19,258 nucleotides of DNA from positions 1 through 19,258 of the forward strand of contig CAKUME010000003.1 of the NCBI GenBank assembly GCA_934667575.1, written 5' to 3'. The DNA comes from an uncultured Eubacteriales bacterium. Its GTDB lineage: Bacteria > Bacillota > Clostridia > Oscillospirales > Acutalibacteraceae. Below the pieces are notes generated by a model that did not search any database, had not been told where the DNA came from, and was given only the letters and a program-made list of their open reading frames with translations. Below are positions 1 through 6,234 of the stretch, piece after piece (positions within the stretch are counted from its first letter, which is position 1; each line of letters begins with the position of its first letter). The position numbers were made by a program, and so were the translations under genes.

Positions 1-1803
1 CAGCGTGATCTTGTTATAGATCCACGCATTTGCATCGCCCCACGCCTTTTTGATTCCGGCCCAGCAGTTTTCGGCCGCGCTTTTAATCTTGTCCCAGTTG
101 GCCACGATCACGGGTATCGGGATAAGCATCGCGATAAATATCTCGAGCATTTTGGTGAGGATGTCGCACACCACGTCGTTCGCCGCAATCTTCTGGAAAA
201 TGTCTCCAATGAGATTAAAAACGGTGGTAATGACACCGCCGCCCCAGTTTGCGACCGGCTCCAAAAACTCGTCCCACAGCTTTTTGCCGACCTTGTAAAG
301 CAACTCGGCCGCGCCGGAAAGAATTTTAAACGCCGCCGGCAATCCGTCGTTGATAGTCCATACGCTCAACGGCAGGATGATTTTTTCGGCAATAAAACCG
401 ACGATCGGCTCGAGCACCTTGCGAAATTGGTTAAAAGACGCGGACAGTTTGGAAAAATCAAACATGCCCGAAATCTTTTTGCCAAGGGCTTCCGCCGCCG
501 CGTCGCCCCTGGCCGAAATCGTGTCGTAGTCCACGCCGGAATCGGATGATCCGGAATCGGAATCACTCTTGCTGAGAATATTGAGCTCGTCAAATCCGGC
601 CAGCGACCGTTTGAGCGACTTTGCCATGCCCGCCGTCTTTTGCAGCGACTTTGTCGCAGAGAGCGACTGCGCATAGGTCTTGCCAAAAACGCCGGACACA
701 AACGAGGCCACCGTGCGTGCAGCACTGGCCAGGGCCGACATTAACCGATTTAATGCGGGCAAAATGGCCTGATAAATCGGCGTAAAAGCAACCTGCAAAT
801 TTGCTTTGAGGTCATTAAGGTGCCGCTTAAACTCGGTGCTGCTCTCGGACGCCGAAGTGATTGCCTTGCGCAGCAATCCAAAACCGGCGGCCAATATCGC
901 AAATGGGATGGCCGTTGCAAGCCCCCGCATGCTGGTCAGTGCGGCACGGCCGGTGACGCCCACCCGGCTGATTCCCTTTGCGCTCGTTGTTGCAGCGGAC
1001 AACCACGATCCGGCTTGTGCTCGAGCCGCAGCCCTGGTGCGCGACTGCTGGCGTTTTAACGCTGCCGCACGCGCCTTTTCCTCACGCTGGAGCGCCCGGA
1101 TGGACGCATTGGCGGCTTTTTCCGCCGCACGTTTCTGCGCCGCTGCGGATTTCTCGGCGGCGCGCTGTGCTGCGGCGGCTGCCTTTTGTACAGGGGCATT
1201 GAGCTTTGCTTGGGCGGCATAGATTTGCGCCTGCAGCGATATAATCCGGCTCTCGGTCTGGTTGGCCTGTGCAATCAGCTTATCCAGCGCCGCACTGCCG
1301 TCCGTGCCAATCTTATCAAATGCCGCGTCGATCTCGGCCGACTTGCGCCGTGCCTGCTCCATCTGATCGCGCAGATTTGCAATCTTTTGCGTCAGCAGCT
1401 CGGCCGGAGTTTGCGCCGCCGTGAATGCGCGGTCCATGTCCACTTCGGGACCGGATGCCTTTTGCGCGGCGTAATTGTCAATCGACTGCTGGATCGCCTT
1501 GCGGTCAACCGACTGGTACTTGCCCAGTGTGACGGTGCGCACCGGCACCTTTACCGGCGTTTTTTGCGTCTCCGCATTGGCACGCTCGATGCAGCGCCGC
1601 ACGGCATCTTTGAGTGACTGCTGCACCTCGGCGTCAGAAAATCCGCTCGCTACCGCTGCGCCGGCCTTTTGGCCGACAGTGTCAAACGACTTTGTCGCGG
1701 CCGCCTGTGCGCGCTTGGCAATCTCGCTGACCTGCGCCGTGACCGTGTCACGCACAATTAAGTCGAGCGAGATTGCGCCCACGCTTGTTACCTGATCTGC
1801 CAC
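1..1803 (-). CDS. Tail tape measure protein (partial, runs off the left edge)
   Basis: The reading frame is open for 601 codons from a GTG at 1803 to the window edge, so only the N-terminal part is visible. GGAGG lies 7 nt before the GTG; nearby ATGs are in frames that stop at once. Tape measure proteins set tail length, act as scaffold for the tail tube and exit with the DNA. Visible features are an Ala/Lys/Arg/Gln-rich coiled-coil stretch around residues 205-255, a hydrophobic stretch around 285-310, the motif LAGFDELNIL that I recognise from Firmicutes tape measure proteins, a Ser/Asp linker at about 411-424, and a second hydrophobic stretch near 550-570. It follows the tail chaperone pair by 4 nt, the usual position. 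No peptidase or transglycosylase domain is visible in the part present. Confidence 0.92.
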   Translation of the reverse strand, partial: MADQVTSVGAISLDLIVRDTVTAQVSEIAKRAQAAATKSFDTVGQKAGAAVASGFSDAEVQQSLKDAVRRCIERANAETQKTPVKVPVRTVTLGKYQSVDRKAIQQSIDNYAAQKASGPEVDMDRAFTAAQTPAELLTQKIANLRDQMEQARRKSAEIDAAFDKIGTDGSAALDKLIAQANQTESRIISLQAQIYAAQAKLNAPVQKAAAAAQRAAEKSAAAQKRAAEKAANASIRALQREEKARAAALKRQQSRTRAAARAQAGSWLSAATTSAKGISRVGVTGRAALTSMRGLATAIPFAILAAGFGLLRKAITSASESSTEFKRHLNDLKANLQVAFTPIYQAILPALNRLMSALASAARTVASFVSGVFGKTYAQSLSATKSLQKTAGMAKSLKRSLAGFDELNILSKSDSDSGSSDSGVDYDTISARGDAAAEALGKKISGMFDFSKLSASFNQFRKVLEPIVGFIAEKIILPLSVWTINDGLPAAFKILSGAAELLYKVGKKLWDEFLEPVANWGGGVITTVFNLIGDIFQKIAANDVVCDILTKMLEIFIAMLIPIPVIVANWDKIKSAAENCWAGIKKAWGDANAWIYNKITL

Positions 1804-1807
1804 ATCA

Positions 1808-2176
1808 TCACCTCCCCACAAGCCCGGCGAGCATGTGCTCGAGATCGGCCATCTGCCGCTCCCATGCCGCCCGATTTTCGGGGGCCTGCATCTGCCGCGC
1901 CTGTTTTTGCGCTCGGAATTGCTGCCACTCGGTCCGGATGCGGCGCTGCTCCGGCGTGAAGTGCTGCAAAATGTCCTTGTCCTGCTCCATCCGCGTGCTG
2001 ACGACGCGCCCGAGCGGCGTATCGTCCATCAATCCGCTGACCATCTTTGCCCAGTCGGAATATCGCAGATCATCCTGCGCCGACGGCAGCACGCCGTACT
2101 GCTTGGCGATGCTCTGCTCGATCAGCACGCGGTCATAGTCCATGTCGTACCACTCGTCAGATGGCGTGGAGGTCGG
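1808..2176 (-). CDS. Tail assembly chaperone, downstream frame (gpT-like, Gp15 family), probably made by frameshift
   Basis: This frame encodes about 122 residues that I match to the phage Gp15 family (PF06854): the stretches DRVLIEQSIAKQYGVLP, SGLMDDTPLGRVVSTR and HFTPEQRRIRTEW are typical of it. In tail operons this position is filled by the gpT part of a gpG/gpGT chaperone pair that coats the tape measure protein before tube polymerisation. The first internal ATG (2143) has no convincing Shine-Dalgarno. The frame is open upstream and overlaps the end of the preceding gene at an A5 run (2177-2181). A +1 slip of tRNA-Lys from AAA to AAA there would join the two frames into a protein of about 226 aa. 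The coordinates given are the part after the proposed slip. A separate weakly initiated gene from 2143 is the alternative. Confidence 0.75.
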   Translation of the reverse strand, partial: PTSTPSDEWYDMDYDRVLIEQSIAKQYGVLPSAQDDLRYSDWAKMVSGLMDDTPLGRVVSTRMEQDKDILQHFTPEQRRIRTEWQQFRAQKQARQMQAPENRAAWERQMADLEHMLAGLVGR

Positions 2177-2489
2177 TTTTTCCGCCCTGAAATCGGCGCG
2201 CAACATCCTCCGGGGTCTCGCCGGTAATCACGGCCATGACCGTCTCAAACAGGCGCATGTAGGCGGGGAACGGCAAGTCCATCGCGGCGATTTCTTCGGC
2301 CGCATCCTCGCCGAGCGTCATTTTCAACACGTCGTCCATCACTTGCAGATCGCCCCGATCTGCGCCGTCGGAGCGCTTCGCGACCCGGTCAAAGGTGCTT
2401 TTGCGGTCGTCCACCGGGTACACCTTATCGCCGAGCCGGATTTCCGGCCGTTCGGTCAGCAGTGCGCCGTCAATTGTATACATCTTCAT
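2157..2489 (-). CDS. Tail assembly chaperone, upstream frame (gpG-like)
   Basis: This small acidic 110-aa protein begins MKMYTIDGALL. A GGGA motif about 10 nt upstream of the ATG at 2489 decides the start over the longer open frame, which reads back into the previous intergenic region. It lies between the tail tube gene and the Gp15-like frame, where the abundant gpG chaperone normally sits. It ends only 7 residues after a GGA-AAA-ACC stretch that is the likely slip site into the next frame. The central segment VMDDVLKMTLGEDAAEEIAAMD resembles tail chaperones of Firmicutes siphophages. Function rests mainly on position and on the overlapping second frame. Confidence 0.8.
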   Translation of the reverse strand: MKMYTIDGALLTERPEIRLGDKVYPVDDRKSTFDRVAKRSDGADRGDLQVMDDVLKMTLGEDAAEEIAAMDLPFPAYMRLFETVMAVITGETPEDVARRFQGGKTDLHAI

Positions 2490-2562
2490 TCTAACATCGT
2501 CCCTTTCGCATAAAATAATAGCCCCCGCATTTGCGAGGGCTATGTTGCTATCAGATTGTAGG

Positions 2563-3006
2563 TCAGCCGGTGGACGCCTCGGTAAACGTCGGCTTGCCAT
2601 TGCTGTGGATGTCAAACTCCAGCTTATCCACGTTGGTGCTGTCGCCGCCGCCAGGCGTCTTTACGTCGATCACGCACGGCATGGTCAGCTTGGCACCGGA
2701 AGGGAACTCCCACTCAAATTCCGAGTTGCAGTCCTGTCCGGTTTTCCATGCCAGGCCGGCAATGTAGTCGTTGCCGGCATCGCCGATACTGCGCTTGCCG
2801 GACATCGAGATGGTGATCTTTTTGCCGGTCATCAGCGCGTGGCCCCAGCCCTCCGCCTCCATCGGCGTCCACTCTTCCAGCGTGCCGTCCACCGACACCG
2901 AAAAGGATTCCATTTCGGCAATGGTCTTTTTCGTGGTGTCCGACGCACTGGTTTTCACTTTAAAAACGTTGTTGAATACGGGGAAAACCCCGGTTGCAGT
3001 TGCCAT
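2563..3006 (-). CDS. Major tail (tube) protein
   Basis: This 147-aa protein starts at the ATG at 3006, 8 nt after GAGGAG. A GTG 9 nt further upstream is in frame but lies on the ribosome site. It lies between the Minor_capsid_3 gene and the tail chaperones, the fixed position of the tail tube gene. Its sequence is rich in beta-forming segments (SFSVSVDGTLEEWTPMEAEG, KKITISMSGKRS) and carries the repeated small-residue turns typical of tube proteins of the TP901-1/phi13 type. A trailing GDSTNVDKLEFDIHSNGKPT strand would fit the C-terminal beta arm. It is separated from the upstream gene by 5 nt. The assignment rests on context and general resemblance. Confidence 0.85.
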   Translation of the reverse strand: MATATGVFPVFNNVFKVKTSASDTTKKTIAEMESFSVSVDGTLEEWTPMEAEGWGHALMTGKKITISMSGKRSIGDAGNDYIAGLAWKTGQDCNSEFEWEFPSGAKLTMPCVIDVKTPGGGDSTNVDKLEFDIHSNGKPTFTEASTG

Positions 3007-3011
3007 AGTGC

Positions 3012-3407
3012 TCACTCCTCATAAATGATTTTTGCGCGTATCACATACTCGCATATGCCTCTGTCGTCGCGCCCGACCGAGATCGGGGCAGCGCCCGGAT
3101 CCACCAGCACAATGCGGGCATCCCCGGCCGTGCCGGATGCACCGCGCAGCAGCGCCCAGAGGTCGGATGCTTTGCGCTCCGCGGCCGTGGGCGTGCCTGT
3201 CCAGTGCACCAGCAGCTTGACCCGCCGGGTCTGCATGTGTGTCTGATCGGCTCCGCCGAGGCACAGGCGGACGGGCTCCTCACGGTCGTCGCTGTACACG
3301 CCGAGAAACTGATCGGCGCTGCCGTCGATGATGCCGCAGGCGATTTTGTCCGTCAGCGTCGGGTCCAGCGATTGCAGCCAGTCCCGTACATCCGCAAGCA
3401 GCAGCAT
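3012..3407 (-). CDS. Minor capsid / tail terminator-like protein (Minor_capsid_3 type)
   Basis: This 131-aa protein has the length and pattern of the Minor_capsid_3 family (PF12691), the fourth head-tail completion gene in A118/TP901-type cassettes. It probably acts as the tail terminator or connector at the head-tail joint. Visible signatures are LADVRDWLQSLDP at the N-terminus, then CLGGADQTHMQTRRVKLLVH and ISVGRDDRGICEYVIRAKI near the C-terminus, typical of the family's beta-sheet core. The start codon ATG overlaps the preceding stop (TAATG), and GGAGG lies 7 nt upstream, so it is translationally coupled. It is followed by the tail tube gene. Confidence 0.82.
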   Translation of the reverse strand: MLLLADVRDWLQSLDPTLTDKIACGIIDGSADQFLGVYSDDREEPVRLCLGGADQTHMQTRRVKLLVHWTGTPTAAERKASDLWALLRGASGTAGDARIVLVDPGAAPISVGRDDRGICEYVIRAKIIYEE

Positions 3408-3772
3408 TATAATCCCTCCTGCTTTAAGTTGGCGGCAAATGTGTGCGCCGCAAAGTTCTTGTTTGCGCCGGTCAGCCAGGGCTCAAGCCAATACGCGCCC
3501 GCATTTGCGTTGTTTGCGCGTTGGAAATGATACTCCGGATGATAATACAGCCGCCGGGCCTGCGGGGACCCGGTAACGAGGTGCGCGTGGATTTCGTCGC
3601 CAACGCGCTCCACGTCGTAAAACGTCTGATTATTTTGCATGTTGCCGGTGTCAAAGGGCATCACGGCTGCGCTGCGTACCTCGGTCAGCAACGCGTCCAC
3701 CGTTTTGGCCGCTGCACGCGTCGCTTTGTCATCAAGCTCATTGAGGGCGCGCATGTCCAGTGTAATGCTCAT
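3407..3772 (-). CDS. Minor capsid / head-tail joining protein (Minor_capsid_2 type)
   Basis: This 121-aa protein matches the Minor_capsid_2 pattern (PF11114). It has a helical N-terminus, then the diagnostic stretch VMPFDTGNMQNNQTF, then ARRLYYHPEYHFQ and GAYWLEPWLTG. Homologues sit in the neck or tail completion region of Firmicutes siphophages, in a role like HK97 gp10 proteins. The ATG at 3772 lies just past the TGA of the preceding gene, and its stop overlaps the next start, so it belongs to one coupled block of connector genes. Confidence 0.87.
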   Translation of the reverse strand: MSITLDMRALNELDDKATRAAAKTVDALLTEVRSAAVMPFDTGNMQNNQTFYDVERVGDEIHAHLVTGSPQARRLYYHPEYHFQRANNANAGAYWLEPWLTGANKNFAAHTFAANLKQEGL

Positions 3773-3773
3773 A

Positions 3774-4109
3774 TCACATCAGCTCCAATTGTGTAAAATT
3801 CACCGTGCCATCCGGATTGCGGGCGCGGGAGGCGCGGTAAATGCGGCGTTTGGTACGGCCGTCCCCGATCACCGCCGTGCCGGAGATATCCTGCCCGGGC
3901 AGTGGGTCGCCGGGGAGCAGTGCAACTGCTTCCAGCCGCACCAGCCTGCGCTCGGCGTCCAAAATCTCACGGGACTTTTCGGAGTAGTTGCAGCGCCCCG
4001 TGTATGCCGTGGTTTCAGCTGGCGCGCCGTCCGCGGTCACGCCGGACGTCCACACAATCCGGATGGGCGTGGTGCACACCGCATCCGGCACCAGCTGCGG
4101 CCAGATCAT
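3774..4109 (-). CDS. Head closure / minor capsid protein (Minor_capsid_1 type)
   Basis: The gene encodes 111 aa from the ATG at 4109, which overlaps the stop of the upstream gene (ATGA). The longer open frame to 4166 would lie entirely inside that gene and is not needed. The sequence fits the Minor_capsid_1 family (PF10665), a stopper or head closure protein: MIWPQLVPDAVCTTPIRIVW, then a TGRCNYSEKS segment, a GDPLPGQDISGTAVIGDGR beta region and a C-terminal TVNFTQLELM. It is the second of four consecutive connector genes between major capsid and tail tube. Confidence 0.82.
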   Translation of the reverse strand: MIWPQLVPDAVCTTPIRIVWTSGVTADGAPAETTAYTGRCNYSEKSREILDAERRLVRLEAVALLPGDPLPGQDISGTAVIGDGRTKRRIYRASRARNPDGTVNFTQLELM

Positions 4110-4480
4110 CCAATCACCCCACACATCAACCCCGTCTGCATCAGCGGGGACGTGACCTCGGCGCACGTCTGCACACCGGAGATCTGTTGTATCACGCTCT
4201 TGTCCCAGGCCATCGACACACCGTTGATGCTGTACGACGCAAGCGGATTGTCCAGCAGCTCACCGTACCGTCGCCGGAAATCCACTTGCCGAGTGATCGC
4301 GAGCTTAACGAGCTGCTGCTGGTACGGCGTCAGCGCGTCAAAACCGCGCGCTGTGATGCGGTTATATGTCAAGGCGTTGATCGCCTCTTCCGCATCGGCA
4401 ATGGCGCGCTCAAGCTCCGTGTCGGTCAGCTCGGCGGGGTCACGGCTCAGGGCGAGATACTCTGCGGCGGTCAGCATCAT
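4106..4480 (-). CDS. Head-tail connector / adaptor protein (gp6/gp15-like)
   Basis: This 124-aa, largely alpha-helical protein lies directly downstream of the major capsid gene. It has the usual layout of gp6/gp15-type adaptors: an N-terminal TAAEYLAL motif, an acidic helix DTELERAIADAEEAINALTY, then LTPYQQQLVKLAITRQVDF and a short beta end. These proteins form the ring that extends the portal. The ATG at 4480 is preceded by GGCGG/GGTGAT at a usable distance; a second ATG follows immediately, so the start may be one codon later. The stop overlaps the next start. Confidence 0.8.
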   Translation of the reverse strand: MMLTAAEYLALSRDPAELTDTELERAIADAEEAINALTYNRITARGFDALTPYQQQLVKLAITRQVDFRRRYGELLDNPLASYSINGVSMAWDKSVIQQISGVQTCAEVTSPLMQTGLMCGVIG

Positions 4481-4494
4481 CGTGCATCACCGCC

Positions 4495-5385
4495 TTACGC
4501 GGTCACGGCCGTCTGCCACTTGTAGATCAGATCCGGCGTCAGCGCCTTGACGCCGTAATCGTAAAACAGCGACATGGCGTAATCGTTGGACAGCGGGATT
4601 TTTTCGGGCGCGCTGTACGGGCGGGAGATCACCGGCTCCGCGACCGCGCCGGTGACCATCAGCAGGCCGTGGGTCGTGGTGGTCTTGGTCTTGCCGGATT
4701 CGGCCGGTGCAGTCGTGACCGGCATACGCGTGCAGCTATACACGCGCACACCGTGGTACATGCCAAACTCTTCCCCGGCGGTGTCCACGTTGGGGTTAGC
4801 CTGCGCGTCCAAAAAGGTGCGCAACTCTCCGTACTTGGCCGGGGTCAGCACGAGCGCCATCAGGCTGCGATCCACGCCGTCGGTGTAGTCGTTTTTGAGC
4901 GTCTCAAGCTGCTGGATCATGCCCTCGACAATGTCCTGGATTTTTGCGTTAGACGCCGGGGTGTACGCCGTGCCGGCAGTCGCGGCCGCTTCAAAAAATG
5001 CGCGGTCGAGCTGTGCGGCCATTGCCTGCACATGGTTGTCCGCCCGGCGCGCCATGATACTGCCCACGCCAAAGGTGTCCAGGTCAAATTTTGCGCACTC
5101 CTCAACAATTTCTTTGTGCTGGTCGAGGTTGACGGTGGTGGGCGGCGCTACGAGCTTATCGCCCTTTGCCGCGGTACGCGCGGTGCCGTAGGCTTTCGGG
5201 CTGGCGTTCACAAAGCGCCGGAATTCCACCGAGCCCGCCGCCGGGTTGCCGGTATAGAGCTGAGATTTGAGCGTGGCCGAGAGCGTGGACTTCTGCACAT
5301 TCTCGATCACCTTGCCGTAGATCTCCGAGAGATCCGCTTTCGCGCTGTTGCTTGCCATCAGGCTGATTGCATTGGTTCTTGCCAT
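4495..5385 (-). CDS. Major capsid protein (HK97-fold type)
   Basis: This 296-aa protein starts at an ATG 10 nt after GGAGG. Position (after the scaffold, before the connector genes) and length fit the HK97-fold coat protein that forms the icosahedral shell. The N-terminal part (MARTNAISLMASNSAKADLS) is followed by a region like an E-loop (SVEFRRFVNASPKAYGTART). A long spine helix follows (MARRADNHVQAMAAQLDRAF), then a P-domain-like section (MALVLTPAKYGELRTFLD and GMYHGVRVYSC). No N-terminal delta-domain or protease gene is seen, which agrees with a separate scaffolding gene upstream. Confidence 0.88.
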   Translation of the reverse strand: MARTNAISLMASNSAKADLSEIYGKVIENVQKSTLSATLKSQLYTGNPAAGSVEFRRFVNASPKAYGTARTAAKGDKLVAPPTTVNLDQHKEIVEECAKFDLDTFGVGSIMARRADNHVQAMAAQLDRAFFEAAATAGTAYTPASNAKIQDIVEGMIQQLETLKNDYTDGVDRSLMALVLTPAKYGELRTFLDAQANPNVDTAGEEFGMYHGVRVYSCTRMPVTTAPAESGKTKTTTTHGLLMVTGAVAEPVISRPYSAPEKIPLSNDYAMSLFYDYGVKALTPDLIYKWQTAVTA

Positions 5386-5404
5386 AAGAGATCATCCTCC
5401 GTTG

Positions 5405-5929
5405 TTAAAAAATAGTGACGCCCAGCGCAGCACCCGGAGCTTGTTCCGTCGGTTTGCCCTGCTGTGCGCCCACTTTGATACCGCCCGTTTTGTTGTCTTG
5501 TTTCCAATCCGGATGCCGTTTCAGGACGGTTTTCAGAGCATCGCGGATGCTGTCCTCATCGGGCTCATCGCCCGACTTTTCGACCTCGTGCAGCGCCAGC
5601 AGCACCGCGTCCTCTGCGAGGTCGCTGCGCACACCGTTGCGCACCGCTTCGAGCTGCGCGCGGACGGTCGTAAGCTCCCGCTGCACGGCTGCATCGGCCT
5701 GTGCGGGCTGCTGCGTCTGTGCGTCCGGTTGAGCTGCGGCCGCAGGAGTGGCCTGTTTCGCAAGTTTTTTCCGCTCGCGTGCCAGGCGCTTTTCGATCAG
5801 CGCATCCAATTCGGCTTGCGTCTGCGGCAAATCCGATTGCTGCTGCGTCTGCGGTTCGGCCTGCGCGCCCGTTTCGGGTTGCGGGTCTTGCTGCGGGTCC
5901 TGCGTGGTCTTTTTGTTGTTGTCGTCCAT
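5405..5929 (-). CDS. Capsid scaffolding protein
   Basis: The gene encodes 174 aa from the ATG at 5929, with GGAGG 8 nt upstream. The longer open frame to 5992 lacks a ribosome site. It has the typical scaffold composition: a disordered Gln/Asp/Pro-rich N-terminus, a Lys/Arg/Glu-rich coiled-coil helix (LIEKRLARERKKLAKQ), an Ala/Gln-rich linker, a second helix (VQRELTTVRAQLEAVRN), and a compact C-terminal part. It lies immediately upstream of the major capsid gene, as expected for a protein guiding procapsid assembly. It follows a strong intrinsic terminator, so it and the capsid genes depend on read-through or on an unseen promoter. Confidence 0.85.
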   Translation of the reverse strand: MDDNNKKTTQDPQQDPQPETGAQAEPQTQQQSDLPQTQAELDALIEKRLARERKKLAKQATPAAAAQPDAQTQQPAQADAAVQRELTTVRAQLEAVRNGVRSDLAEDAVLLALHEVEKSGDEPDEDSIRDALKTVLKRHPDWKQDNKTGGIKVGAQQGKPTEQAPGAALGVTIF

Positions 5930-6004
5930 CTGATTTTCCTCCGTTTTTCGCCCGTCGGCGTTGGTATCCGTGCAGTTTAACGTCTCCGGCACGTTTATGG
6001 ACGC

Positions 6005-6042
6005 AAAAAAGCCGACGCAGGCAAAAATATGCTTGCGTCGGC
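6005..6042 (-). terminator. Strong intrinsic terminator upstream of the scaffold gene
   Basis: On the minus strand a perfect 9-bp stem GCCGACGCA/TGCGTCGGC (arms 6034-6042 and 6011-6019), extended inside by GCA/TGC, is followed at once by six T. This is a textbook rho-independent terminator. It lies between the 48-aa gene and the scaffold gene, inside what would otherwise be one late operon. Confidence 0.88.
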
Positions 6043-6057
6043 TTGATTATTGAGTTT

Positions 6058-6087
6058 TAACTTGCCGGTAACTTGCCGGTAACTTGC
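6058..6087. repeat. 11-bp tandem repeat, 2.7 copies
   Basis: TAACTTGCCGG occurs twice in perfect tandem (6058-6068, 6069-6079), followed by a third partial copy (6080-6087). It lies directly after the stop of the 48-aa gene and before the terminator, within the 158-nt untranslated gap before the scaffold start. Confidence 0.9.
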
Positions 6088-6234
6088 TTACTGGCCGCGG
6101 CCCGGGTCCCATGCCCAATTGTAGAGCTCTTTGTATGCAGCAACCACTTCCGACGGAGCATCCGGCCGAAGTTTACTTCCATCCATATATGGCTCTACCT
6201 TGTCCCAAAGTTTCTTTTCTCGCTCAGTCCACAT
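6088..6234 (-). CDS. Small 48-aa protein of unknown function, coupled to the minor capsid gene
   Basis: I found this short gene by reading the minus strand. It encodes 48 aa beginning MWTEREKKLWDKVEPYMDGS and ending NWAWDPGRGQ. Its ATG shares a base with the TGA of the minor capsid gene (TGATG), the usual sign of translational coupling. The protein is charged and helical with several Trp/Tyr residues and has no membrane segment. I do not recognise a function. Because it directly follows a virion protein with an effector-like domain, a cognate partner or immunity role is conceivable, but that is inference only. It ends just before an 11-bp tandem repeat and the terminator. Confidence 0.7.
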   Translation of the reverse strand: MWTEREKKLWDKVEPYMDGSKLRPDAPSEVVAAYKELYNWAWDPGRGQ

